DNA from: Vibrio natriegens NBRC 15636 = ATCC 14048 = DSM 759
Lineage (GTDB): Bacteria > Pseudomonadota > Gammaproteobacteria > Enterobacterales > Vibrionaceae
NCBI RefSeq assembly: GCF_035621455.1
Contig: NZ_CP141822.1
Location: 806,001-870,000, forward strand
Direction of reading: 5' to 3'
DNA: 64,000 nt
The notes below the pieces were generated by a model. It saw only the letters and a program-made list of their open reading frames with translations. It was not told the origin of the DNA and made no database searches. Position numbers and translations under genes: made by a program. Positions 38,735-47,510 of the stretch are shown here, one piece after another. How positions within the stretch are numbered: the first letter of the stretch is position 1; each line of letters opens with the position of its first letter.

Positions 38735-40123
38735 TTAAGCAACTTGTACTTGTTGCTCTTCTACTTGTTCCGCGTTGCTCGCTGAACTTTCAGCACCGTG
38801 CATCCAGCGCACGAGCGTGTTAGAGAACAACAGCAAAATTAGACCACTGACCGTCGCGCTCGCTGCGATACCGCTAAAGATAGCCATCGCACCTAGCTCA
38901 CCAACATGGGATCCCACATAGCCAGCTACGTAGTTTGCAATCGCATTACAGCCGAACCATGCACCCATCATTAATGATGCCAAACGCAGAGGCGCAAGTT
39001 TGGTTACCAGAGACAAGCCGATTGGAGACAGGCAAAGTTCACCCAGTGTATGGAAGAAGAAAGCACCCACTAACCACAGCATTGATGTTTTCACTGTGGT
39101 ATCACCGCCTTGCTCAAGTACCGCACCAACCATACATAGGAAACCCAGAGCCAGGAAGAACATCGCCATTGCAAACTTCACTGGTGAGTTTGGCTCACGT
39201 TTGCCTAGCTTAACCCACAGCACCGCAAGCACAGGTGCAAGCGTGATAATAAAGAACGGGTTAAGTGACTGGAACCAAGCCGCAGGGACTTCGAAACTGC
39301 CAATCATACGGTCAGTGTATTGCTGGGTGTAGATATTCATCAGGCCACCTGCTTGCTCAAAGCCAGCCCAGAATACGATAGTGAAAAGACTCATGACCAG
39401 AATGACTTTAATGCGGTCCACTTCTTCTTTAGTAAGTGGCTGCTTCTTGGTTGATTTCTGATTTGCTAGTGCGCGTTTGGCTGCTGGTTCGCGGCCGATA
39501 TCACCTAGCCAGGATTGAGCGAAGCTTATTTGCATCACAAGGCTCATAAGCATACCGATGCCCGCAGCAACGAAACCAGCTTTCCAGCCGAATGAGTTGG
39601 TCACCGAGCCAGAAACGACACCAGCGAGCAGAGCGCCAAGGTTGATACCCATGTAGAAGATGGTAAATGCGCCATCACGACGGTTGTCACCTTCGTTGTA
39701 TAGGTCACCCACCATCGTTGAGATATTCGGCTTAAACAAGCCGTTACCTGAGATCAGAAGCGCAAGACCTAAATAAAAGGTGTGAAGAGAGCCAAGGCCC
39801 AGTGCATCGGCTGGCAATGCCAAGGTAAATTGACCAATAGCCATTAATGCACCACCGAGTAAAATGGAGCGGCGTTGGCCTAAGTAGTTATCTGCCAGGT
39901 AGCCACCGATCAGAGGTGTGATGTAAACAAGGCCAGTATAAATGCCGTATAGGTCTAGTGCGTCTTTAGTCGACCAGCCCAGACCGCCATTCATTGTGGT
40001 ATCTGTGAGATAAAGTACGAGAATGGCACGCATTGCGTAGTAAGAGAAGCGCTCCCACAATTCTGTGCCGAACAGTAAAAATAAGCCACGAGGGTGGCCA
40101 AAATATTGATGTTGGTTTGTCAT
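38735..40123 (-). CDS. POT/PTR-family proton-coupled di-/tripeptide transporter
   Basis: This inner-membrane peptide:proton symporter of 462 aa has 12-14 hydrophobic segments. The POT signatures are present: FGTELWERFSYYAMRAILVLYL (ExxER motif, about residues 19-40), GGYLADNYLGQRRSILLGG, and FTIFYMGINLGALLAGVVSG. It resembles E. coli DtpA/DtpB; I cannot tell which. Single gene on the minus strand with a 327-base upstream region that carries an operator-like dyad. Confidence 0.93.
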   Translation of the reverse strand: MTNQHQYFGHPRGLFLLFGTELWERFSYYAMRAILVLYLTDTTMNGGLGWSTKDALDLYGIYTGLVYITPLIGGYLADNYLGQRRSILLGGALMAIGQFTLALPADALGLGSLHTFYLGLALLISGNGLFKPNISTMVGDLYNEGDNRRDGAFTIFYMGINLGALLAGVVSGSVTNSFGWKAGFVAAGIGMLMSLVMQISFAQSWLGDIGREPAAKRALANQKSTKKQPLTKEEVDRIKVILVMSLFTIVFWAGFEQAGGLMNIYTQQYTDRMIGSFEVPAAWFQSLNPFFIITLAPVLAVLWVKLGKREPNSPVKFAMAMFFLALGFLCMVGAVLEQGGDTTVKTSMLWLVGAFFFHTLGELCLSPIGLSLVTKLAPLRLASLMMGAWFGCNAIANYVAGYVGSHVGELGAMAIFSGIAASATVSGLILLLFSNTLVRWMHGAESSASNAEQVEEQQVQVA

Positions 40124-40450
40124 AGGATCTTTTAATAATAGTTGTTACATTTTTCGGGGAAAATATATACCTTTAAATTTAACAATTAACAAACAAAAAA
40201 TTTTATACAATTGCATCTGTACCTGTATAAGTCTCTGTTTTTAATTTTATTTATGGAATAATTGAAGGATTGGCATGTAGTTAAAACTAATTTTTCATTT
40301 TTGGTTGTGTGTAATATTCATACAACCATCAAAGAGAAATTGGGTTATGCGAGCGATATTTATTTATAATTATATAGATGAATGAATTGCTCATGACTCA
40401 TCTTTGGCTTAATGCTAGGATGCATGAAAAAGATAAATGGCTAGTAAAAA
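40124..40450. other. Divergent promoter region, peptide transporter / rfaH
   Basis: About 330 AT-rich bases between divergent genes. The only marked structure is a 10-bp dyad (40302-40328). No open frame of interest. Confidence 0.6.
40302..40328. promoter_or_regulatory. Operator-like dyad in the peptide transporter-rfaH region
   Basis: TGGTTGTGTG and CATACAACCA are inverted repeats with one G-T mismatch and a 7-base AT-rich centre. It is about 180 bases from the transporter start and 120 from rfaH. The cognate regulator is not known. Confidence 0.4.
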
Positions 40451-40951
40451 ATGAAACGTTGGTATCTACTTTATTGTAAACGAGGAGAGCAGGTTAGGGC
40501 GAAGCAACACCTTGAAAATCAAGGGGTGGAGTGCTTTTATCCGACTGTCGAAGTCGAAAAAATATTACGTGGTAAAAGACAGAAAGTCGAAGAACCACTG
40601 TTCCCTTCTTATATGTTTGCTCGTTTTGATTACGAGGAAGGGCCGAACTTTACATCAGTTCGTTCCACCCGTGGGGTTATTGATTTTGTCCGCTTTGGCG
40701 CTCAGCCAAAAGAAATTCAGGGCGATTTGGTTTTTGAACTGAAGAAAATAGAAAAGTGCGTTCATGAAAAAGTGGCCTGTGAAGGCATGCCCAAGCGCGG
40801 TGATCAGATTCGGGTCAAAAGTGGTCAGTTTGCTGGCATTGATGCTATTTTCCAGGAGCAAGATGGGGAGAAGCGTTCAATTATGCTCGTGCAGATGATT
40901 ACCAAACGTGTTCCAGTCAGTATTGACAATAATGATTTAGACTTAAAATAA
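40451..40951 (+). CDS. rfaH: Transcription antiterminator RfaH
   Basis: RfaH is an operon-specific NusG paralogue that lets RNA polymerase read long operons such as LPS and capsule clusters after recruitment at an ops element. The 166-aa product has the NGN domain (MKRWYLLYCKRGEQVRAKQH, FPSYMFARFD, VRSTRGVIDFVRFG) and the C-terminal KOW-like domain (KRGDQIRVKSGQFAGIDAIF). Length matches E. coli RfaH (162). Convergent with asnB through a shared terminator. Confidence 0.95.
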   Translation: MKRWYLLYCKRGEQVRAKQHLENQGVECFYPTVEVEKILRGKRQKVEEPLFPSYMFARFDYEEGPNFTSVRSTRGVIDFVRFGAQPKEIQGDLVFELKKIEKCVHEKVACEGMPKRGDQIRVKSGQFAGIDAIFQEQDGEKRSIMLVQMITKRVPVSIDNNDLDLK

Positions 40952-40968
40952 CATGTTGATATATAAAT

Positions 40969-40996
40969 AAAAGGGCTGGTTAAACCAGCCCTTTTG
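40969..40996. terminator. Bidirectional terminator between rfaH and asnB
   Basis: AAAAGGGCTGGT and ACCAGCCCTTTT pair perfectly around TAA, T-rich on both sides. Confidence 0.9.
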
Positions 40997-41017
40997 CTTT
41001 TCATTTGTGTCTTTTAA

Positions 41018-42682
41018 TTAGTAAGCGTCGTTGTGAACGGCCTGTACTGCTCGACCAGATGGGTCTACACAGTTTTGGAATGACTCATCCCATTCAATCG
41101 CTTTTGCTGAAGAACAAGCGACAGATGGGCCGCCCGGAACACATTCTGCTGCTGATGGCAGTGGGAATAGTTCTTCAAAGATTTCACGGTACACATAACC
41201 TTCTTTAGTGGTTGGCGTGTTGTAAGGGAAGCGGAATTTAGCCGTTTCCATTTGTTGATCCGTTACTTTCTGTTCTGCTACTTCTTTCAGAGTATCAATC
41301 CAGCTGTAACCTACACCGTCAGAGAACTGCTCTTTCTGGCGCCAAGCGATTGATTCTGGTAAGTAATGTTCAAAACACTCACGTAGGATGTGTTTTTCCA
41401 TTTTACCGTTGCCACACATTTTGTCGGCCGGGTTCAGACGCATTGCTACATCAATGAACTCTTTATCTAGGAAAGGTACACGGCCTTCAACACCCCATGC
41501 TGCAAGTGATTTGTTTGCACGAGCACAGTCAAACATGTTTAGAGCAAGCAGTTTACGAACGGTTTCTTCGTGGAACTCTTGCGCGTTTGGTGCTTTGTGG
41601 AAGTATAGGTAACCACCAAAGATCTCATCTGCGCCTTCGCCTGAAAGTACCATTTTGATACCCATCGCTTTGATTTTACGTCCCATCAGGAACATTGGCG
41701 TTGAAGCACGGATTGTGGTTACGTCATACGTTTCGATGTGGTAAATCACATCACGAATCGCATCAAGACCTTCCTGAATTGTGTAAGTCATTTCATGGTG
41801 AACAGTACCGATTTGGTCTGCAACTTCACGCGCTGCTTTCAAATCTGGTGCGCCTTCAAGGCCAACCGCAAAAGAGTGCAGTTGTGGCCACCAAGCTTCT
41901 GATTGTTCGTCATCTTCAATACGCATCGCCGCAAAACGTTTAGCGACCGCAGAAGTGATAGAAGAGTCTAAACCACCTGACAAAAGTACACCGTATGGTA
42001 CATCAGTCATTAGCTGGCGTTTAACTGCTGCTTCAAGCGCTTCAGTTAGCTCTTCTTTACTTGTGCTGTTCCCTTGAACTGCAGCGTATTCGTTCCAGTC
42101 ACGAACGTAGTAGCGTTGTGGCTCTGCGTCTTTAGAGCTGTAGTGGCTGCCTGGAGGGAATTCGCTCACTGTTTTACACACAGGCACTAGCGCTTTCATC
42201 TCAGAAGCCACGTAGTAGTTACCGTGCTCATCGTGACCTTGGTAAAGAGGAATAATACCGATATGGTCACGGCCAACCAGATACTCGTCCTTCTCTTCAT
42301 CGTAAAGAACGAAAGCGAAGATACCGTTTAGTTCTTCAAGAAGATCTGCGCCCATGTCTTGGTAAAGCGCTAGAATAACTTCACAATCTGAATCCGTTTG
42401 GAATTCATATCTGCCTTCGTAGCGTGCGCGGATCTCTTTGTGGTTGTAGATTTCGCCGTTTACCGCAAGGATTAGCTTATTATCAGGGCTGTACAGTGGC
42501 TGAGCTCCGCTATTTAGGCCAACAATTGCCAAGCGTTCATGAGCCAGAATCGCTCTATCTGAAGAGTAGATACCAGACCAGTCTGGGCCTCGGTGACGAA
42601 GCTTTTTCGACATTTCTAATGCGATAGGGCGTAACGCTGCTGCGTCACTTTTAATGTCTAAAATGCCAAATACTGAACACAT
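41018..42682 (-). CDS. asnB: Asparagine synthetase B (glutamine-hydrolysing)
   Basis: AsnB makes asparagine from aspartate, glutamine and ATP. The 554-aa product starts MCSVFGILD, the cysteine becoming the N-terminal nucleophile of the class II glutaminase domain (about residues 2-190). The synthetase domain carries the PP-loop LLSGGLDSSITSAVA (about 232) and GEGADEIFGGYLYF. Length equals E. coli AsnB (554). Single gene on the minus strand. Confidence 0.97.
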   Translation of the reverse strand: MCSVFGILDIKSDAAALRPIALEMSKKLRHRGPDWSGIYSSDRAILAHERLAIVGLNSGAQPLYSPDNKLILAVNGEIYNHKEIRARYEGRYEFQTDSDCEVILALYQDMGADLLEELNGIFAFVLYDEEKDEYLVGRDHIGIIPLYQGHDEHGNYYVASEMKALVPVCKTVSEFPPGSHYSSKDAEPQRYYVRDWNEYAAVQGNSTSKEELTEALEAAVKRQLMTDVPYGVLLSGGLDSSITSAVAKRFAAMRIEDDEQSEAWWPQLHSFAVGLEGAPDLKAAREVADQIGTVHHEMTYTIQEGLDAIRDVIYHIETYDVTTIRASTPMFLMGRKIKAMGIKMVLSGEGADEIFGGYLYFHKAPNAQEFHEETVRKLLALNMFDCARANKSLAAWGVEGRVPFLDKEFIDVAMRLNPADKMCGNGKMEKHILRECFEHYLPESIAWRQKEQFSDGVGYSWIDTLKEVAEQKVTDQQMETAKFRFPYNTPTTKEGYVYREIFEELFPLPSAAECVPGGPSVACSSAKAIEWDESFQNCVDPSGRAVQAVHNDAY

Positions 42683-42860
42683 ACAACTTCCTTTTTAAAC
42701 TAAACAATTTCTAATCGGTATGGCTTCAATTTGCCAGTTTGAGTAAAAAAAGCAACGCTTTGTGATGAAAAAATTTATAAAAGACCCTTGCTGGTGAATA
42801 ATTTCTAATTATTCCTCCATTTTAATGAATGAAATTAAGGTTTGGTATAAAAAGAACACA

Positions 42861-42892
42861 AAAAAAGCCTTCTTTTTGAACGAAGGCTTTAT
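42861..42892 (-). terminator. Terminator of the CPA2 antiporter gene
   Basis: On the minus strand AAAGCCTTC pairs with GAAGGCTTT (9 bp) and is followed by TTTTGTG. It lies 20 bases past the stop. Confidence 0.8.
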
Positions 42893-42911
42893 TGCTTATT
42901 CACATTAGTGC

Positions 42912-44501
42912 TTACTTTATTGGTGTGAATTTAGGCTGCAATTGCTGACAAACATGTCTTGCGAAACCACTACCAGCCTCATTATAGATATTGAATGCGG
43001 CATGTACGCCGTTTTCCAGAAGGCCATCTAGTTGGTCTGGGTACTCTGCAATCGCGGCTATCTGGCCTTTATAGTTACGACGTTGCAGCTGTTCCAATGC
43101 GGTCTGATTACCTTGGTGGTGAGGCATTGCCAGTAGCACCAGCTGGACGTGTCCTGTATCGAGGATTCGTTCCCAAAAATCTGGGTCAGTTGCGTCACCG
43201 GAAATGACATTACGACCTTCTTCACGGTGCTTAACTGCGCCATCCTCGCGAATTTCGACCCCAAGCGATATCTTCCCGTAACGAGCGCATAACTCATCGT
43301 AAGCTCCCGTGCCAATACGGCCCATACCAAGGATTAGTACCTGAGCATGCCCTGGATTGATTAACTGATCACGTTGATTCAGTTTCTCCGCGGCGGTCTC
43401 TTGTAGCCACTTGCCTGAGTGTTGATAGATTTTATTGCTCAAACGGTTTAGTGGCGCAGCGATAATAAATGAAAGTGACACAGCAACAGCAATGGCAGCG
43501 AGCATGTCACTTGGCATCCAGCCCATTTTATACGCTAGACCACCAACTATCAGGCCAAATTCGCTGTAGTTAAACAGGGATAGTGACGCGAGCAATGAAG
43601 TGCGGACCCGAAAGTTAAAGTAGTTAATGGTTAAAAAGTACAGCAAGCCCTTAATCGGCAGCAGCAGAATGAATAAAATGGCGAGTGCGATGCCAGTAAA
43701 ACTCAGCGATGCCGATAAGCCAATATTTAAGAAGAAGCAAACTAAGAAGAGCTCTTTCATGTTAAACAGGGATTTTGAGAGCTCAGAGGCTTTTCGGTGA
43801 CCAGCCAGTAACATGCCTAAAATCAGGGCACCAAGATCTGGCTTCATGCCTACTAGCTCAAATAGACCTGCTCCGACGACAAGCGCGAAGAATATACCGA
43901 ATAGGACCAACATCTCACCGTGGCCTACTTTGTCTAGTAATTTGTAAAAAACTGGTCGAAGGAGGGGAAGACCGAACAGTGCTATGGCGTACCATTCAGG
44001 AATTTTACCGGTAGAAGCCGTCAGAAATACAACTGCGAAGATGTCTTGCATTACCAGAATACCGATCGCGATGGTGCCGTAAGTGGCACTCATCTCACCT
44101 TTTTCTTGCAGTGTTTTAACTGCAAAAACGGTACTCGAAAATGACAAAGCAAACGCCAGTAAAAGAATCTGCCCAAGATCCATACCCGCCATAGAGGTAA
44201 TGCCGAGTAGTTTTAAACCACCAAGTGTAATGGTGAACACCGCTGTGGAGAGGATGTTATGTGCGGTCGCACCTCCCCAGATTTCTTTTGATAGCAGTGT
44301 TTTTACATCGAGTTTTAGGCCGATAGTAAACAATAAAAGGGTAACGCCGAGGTCGGCTAGGTCAACGATCAGCTCATTACTTTGGTAGCCAAATGCGTGT
44401 AATCCGAATCCTGCGAGTAAGAAGCCAACGAGTGGAGGGAGTGAGCACTTTAGCGCAAGGAAGCCAGCCAAAAATGCCGTTGTTATTAGAATTATTTCCA
44501 T
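42912..44501 (-). CDS. CPA2 monovalent cation:proton antiporter with RCK domain (KefB/YbaL type)
   Basis: This inner-membrane antiporter has 529 aa. About residues 1-375 form 12 or so membrane segments with the KefB/YbaL pattern (LADLGVTLLLFTIGLKLDVKTLL, FALSFSSTVFAVKTLQEKGE, GMKPDLGALILGMLLAGHRKA). The C-terminal part (about 395-520) is an RCK/TrkA-N nucleotide-binding domain with LILGMGRIGTGAYDEL and ISGDATDPDFW. It likely exchanges K+ for H+. It lacks the Kef glutathione ancillary partner gene next door. Confidence 0.9.
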   Translation of the reverse strand: MEIILITTAFLAGFLALKCSLPPLVGFLLAGFGLHAFGYQSNELIVDLADLGVTLLLFTIGLKLDVKTLLSKEIWGGATAHNILSTAVFTITLGGLKLLGITSMAGMDLGQILLLAFALSFSSTVFAVKTLQEKGEMSATYGTIAIGILVMQDIFAVVFLTASTGKIPEWYAIALFGLPLLRPVFYKLLDKVGHGEMLVLFGIFFALVVGAGLFELVGMKPDLGALILGMLLAGHRKASELSKSLFNMKELFLVCFFLNIGLSASLSFTGIALAILFILLLPIKGLLYFLTINYFNFRVRTSLLASLSLFNYSEFGLIVGGLAYKMGWMPSDMLAAIAVAVSLSFIIAAPLNRLSNKIYQHSGKWLQETAAEKLNQRDQLINPGHAQVLILGMGRIGTGAYDELCARYGKISLGVEIREDGAVKHREEGRNVISGDATDPDFWERILDTGHVQLVLLAMPHHQGNQTALEQLQRRNYKGQIAAIAEYPDQLDGLLENGVHAAFNIYNEAGSGFARHVCQQLQPKFTPIK

Positions 44502-44608
44502 ACTGATAAGTAATACCTATGCCAGTAAATTATTGTCAGGTAATTGCGCAGGAAAAATCGCTTAGAGCAAGGCTAATTTGCAGTAATTGGGTTGAGTTTC
44601 CTGATATG

Positions 44609-44637
44609 CAAAAACGGGCTGTGCAAGCACAGCCCGA
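44609..44637 (-). terminator. Rho-independent terminator of nagAC
   Basis: CGGGCTGTGC and GCACAGCCCG form a 10-bp stem with a tiny central loop; on the minus strand TTTTTGC follows. It lies 28 bases after the nagC stop. Confidence 0.85.
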
Positions 44638-44664
44638 GATTGTAACTCAACTGTTGGAATATAC

Positions 44665-45879
44665 TTAGTCTTCCAATAACTTTTGTAACAAAACCCCGTT
44701 TAACATTGCACGCTTGATCATGGCGAATGCACCCATAGTTGGCTGCTTGTCGATTTGTGAGGCAACAATAGGAAGAGCGTTATGGAACGTTTTTAGCGAT
44801 TGATTTTCAACGTTACGTTTAATGGCCGGGAATACAATTTCTTGCGCTGCGGTAATATCACCAGCGATAACAATTTTCTGTGGGTTAAATAGGTTGATGG
44901 TGATAGCAATCGCTTTACCTAGCTGGTTACCAACACGAACTAAGCTTTGCTTGGCGAGTTCATCACCGTTAACTGCATGTTCGCACACATCCTGAATGGT
45001 GATATTTTCCAGCTCAGTTAGGCTGGATTCGTAACCTTGCGCGATTAGCTGCTTTACACGGTGTATGATTGCTGGGTTTGCAGCAACTGTTTCTAAACAG
45101 CCAAAGTTACCGCATTGACACTGTTCACCCAATGGATCGATTTGGATATGACCAATTTCACCAACGTTACGGTTAAAGCCAAGAAACACCTGGCCATTAA
45201 CAATGATACCTGCACCCGTGCCGCGGTGGACACTGACCAGAATTGAATCCTGACAATCTTGGCTTGCGCCAAAGTAGTGCTCTGCTAGAGCCATTCCGCG
45301 AACGTCGTTACCAACGAAACAAGCGGTATTAAACTTCTCGCTAACAATTTCACCAAGGGCCAGGTTATCAACATCCGTATTTGGCATGTACTCAACCACA
45401 CCGGTAGATGGGTTAACTAAGCCTGGCAGGGTAATACCAATGGCAATCAACTGCTCGATTTTATCCTGGTTGCGATTCATGAAACTTTTCAGTAAATCGA
45501 TTAAACCAGCAATCAAGTCTTCCTGATTGGTGTAGTGCAGCTCATGCTGATCTTCGGCAAGTGCGGTACCGCCCAAGTCGTACAAGCAGAACTGAATGTA
45601 GTCACGTCCCAGACGAACGGCGACTGAATGAAAAGGTTTTACTTCAGTGGTCAGTGAGATAGCTCGGCGACCACCGGTAGAAGCTTGCTGCGCGACCTCT
45701 TTAATCAGGCCACGCTCTAAAAGTTGGCGGGTTATTTTGGTAACACTCGCGGGAGCCAGCTGGCTAACGTCCGCGACTTGAATACGGGAGATAGGACCTT
45801 GCTGATCTATCAGCCTGTATACCGCAGCGCTGTTAAGCTGTTTTACTAAATCTACATTACCAATTTGTCCGCCATTCAT
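44665..45879 (-). CDS. nagC: GlcNAc-responsive transcription repressor NagC (ROK family)
   Basis: NagC represses GlcNAc and chitin use genes and is released by GlcNAc-6-phosphate. The 404-aa protein has an N-terminal winged helix (about residues 12-75, INRIQVADVSQLAPASVTKI-like helix pair) and a C-terminal ROK sugar-binding domain with the zinc motif CQCGNFGCLE (about 256-265) and RGTGAGIIVNG. It begins two bases after nagA, forming nagA-nagC. As in other vibrios nagB is not part of this operon. Confidence 0.96.
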   Translation of the reverse strand: MNGGQIGNVDLVKQLNSAAVYRLIDQQGPISRIQVADVSQLAPASVTKITRQLLERGLIKEVAQQASTGGRRAISLTTEVKPFHSVAVRLGRDYIQFCLYDLGGTALAEDQHELHYTNQEDLIAGLIDLLKSFMNRNQDKIEQLIAIGITLPGLVNPSTGVVEYMPNTDVDNLALGEIVSEKFNTACFVGNDVRGMALAEHYFGASQDCQDSILVSVHRGTGAGIIVNGQVFLGFNRNVGEIGHIQIDPLGEQCQCGNFGCLETVAANPAIIHRVKQLIAQGYESSLTELENITIQDVCEHAVNGDELAKQSLVRVGNQLGKAIAITINLFNPQKIVIAGDITAAQEIVFPAIKRNVENQSLKTFHNALPIVASQIDKQPTMGAFAMIKRAMLNGVLLQKLLED

Positions 45880-45881
45880 GC

Positions 45882-47018
45882 TTAATTGTGCTCGTATTGT
45901 CCGTTAACAACCGTCGCTTTTACATTGAAGTCACGATCGAAAACAGTCAGGTTTGCTACCATGCCTGTTCGAATTCGGCCAAGTTTATCTTCAACCCCAA
46001 TAGCGGTTGCTGGATACAATGTGGCCATACGTAGAGCTTCGTCTAAAGCGATACCTGCGTGCTCAACCGTATTCTGAACTGCTTCAATCATAGTCAGGGC
46101 TGAGCCGCCTAGTGTGCCATTTTCATCAACACACTTACCATCTCGGTAATATACTTTCTTACCGACAAAAATAAAGTGATCAATGTTAGCACCTGCTGGA
46201 GCTGTGGCATCCGTCACCAAAACAAGCTTCTCACCTTTGATTTTATGAGCAATTCTGATGTTTGCGTAGTCTACGTGGAAACCATCGGCGATAATTCCAG
46301 CATAAACTTCTGGCGTGTCGTAAATTGCACCAACCACTCCAGGTTCGCGTCCAACCATCGGTGTCATCGCGTTAAACAGGTGAGTCGCAAAGGAAATACC
46401 AGCTTCAAAGCCTTGACGAGCTTCTTTATACGTAGCGTTAGTATGTCCGATAGAAACAACCACACCAGCCGCTTTTAAGCGTCGAATATGCTCAGGGTCA
46501 TTCTGCTCTGGTGCAAGCGTCACCTTCGCGATGATGTCACTATTAGCACAAATCAGATCAATCATGTCTTCATCTGAGGTGCGAATAAAGTCGACATTGT
46601 GGATGCCTTTTTTCGCGACGTTAAGATACGGTCCTTCCAAGTGTAGACCTAGTGATTGATTTTGGTATTTATCGTGGTATTCGCGAGCTGCCGTGATCGC
46701 GGCACGCATGTCTTCGTCTGAAGAGGTAATCAGTGTCGGCAAGTAACTAGTACAACCAGACTTGAGGTTTGCCTCATGCATGATTTGCATTGTTTTTGGT
46801 GTGATGTCGTCATTCAACATAACGCCGCCACAACCGTTTAGTTGAAGGTCAATGAATCCTGGACTTAGGTTCGCACCATTTAGATCTTTCACCTCGATGC
46901 CTTTCGGTAGTTCGGCAACTGGTACAACGGATTGAATTAGGTCGTTTTCGATGATGACCGCATGTTCTTGTAGAACATCACTACCGGTATAGATTTTACA
47001 GTTAGTTAGCGCGTACAT
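45882..47018 (-). CDS. nagA: N-acetylglucosamine-6-phosphate deacetylase NagA
   Basis: NagA removes acetate from GlcNAc-6-P to give glucosamine-6-P. The 378-aa amidohydrolase has metal and catalytic residues in [12 protein letters not shown] (Glu), [10 protein letters not shown] and FATHLFNAM (His) and the catalytic Asp in [10 protein letters not shown]. Length matches E. coli NagA (382). First gene of nagAC on the minus strand, divergent from nagE across 492 bases. Confidence 0.97.
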   Translation of the reverse strand: MYALTNCKIYTGSDVLQEHAVIIENDLIQSVVPVAELPKGIEVKDLNGANLSPGFIDLQLNGCGGVMLNDDITPKTMQIMHEANLKSGCTSYLPTLITSSDEDMRAAITAAREYHDKYQNQSLGLHLEGPYLNVAKKGIHNVDFIRTSDEDMIDLICANSDIIAKVTLAPEQNDPEHIRRLKAAGVVVSIGHTNATYKEARQGFEAGISFATHLFNAMTPMVGREPGVVGAIYDTPEVYAGIIADGFHVDYANIRIAHKIKGEKLVLVTDATAPAGANIDHFIFVGKKVYYRDGKCVDENGTLGGSALTMIEAVQNTVEHAGIALDEALRMATLYPATAIGVEDKLGRIRTGMVANLTVFDRDFNVKATVVNGQYEHN

Positions 47019-47510
47019 AGTCAGCTAGTCCTTATAGTGAGAATTCATGTCTGTAATGCTATCTAAAGGATGACGATTTGAGTCATGTGGTTACTTAGTA
47101 TTTACCAAGAAATTAGATAACGAGTTACATAAGGCAAGTTGTGTTTATTTCGACCATGGTGGAGTAACTAACTATAACGGACTGAAAAATGATAAATGAA
47201 CTTTTTTACTGATTCTTTTTCAGAGCGAAGTTACCGTGGTTACTCGCTGTAGACTAAAATAACACTGATTCTTCCTTACATAAAGTGCGAGGATGTTATC
47301 TTGCAAATGCCATTTTTTTGTATGATAAAATAAGTTTTATGATCCCGCTAGCAAAAACCTCCTTTTAGGGTGAATTCTGGTGATTAGGATCACAAACAGT
47401 GAGCTTTTAATTTGCGGAGCAAAATTAATGTCATAAACTGAAGAGGACTAAATTGAACGACTAAAATAAGTTATTCAACATAACATCTAATCCTATAGGG
47501 GGAACTAAAG
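47019..47510. other. nagA-nagE divergent control region
   Basis: About 490 bases between divergent operons. A near-consensus CRP site lies about 115 bases before nagE. NagC sites are expected by analogy with E. coli, but I could not assign one with confidence. AT-rich candidate stretches lie at 47310-47345. No gene is apparent. Confidence 0.6.
47379..47394 (+). promoter_or_regulatory. Probable CRP site upstream of nagE
   Basis: GGTGA-TTAGGA-TCACA matches TGTGA-N6-TCACA at nine of ten key positions. Catabolite control of a PTS permease gene is expected. Confidence 0.7.

Noticed and set aside
42683..44664. tRNA genes expected between asnB and nag genes as in E. coli
   Set aside because: I looked for cloverleaf hallmarks such as GGTTCGAATCC in the gaps between asnB, the antiporter and nagC and found none.
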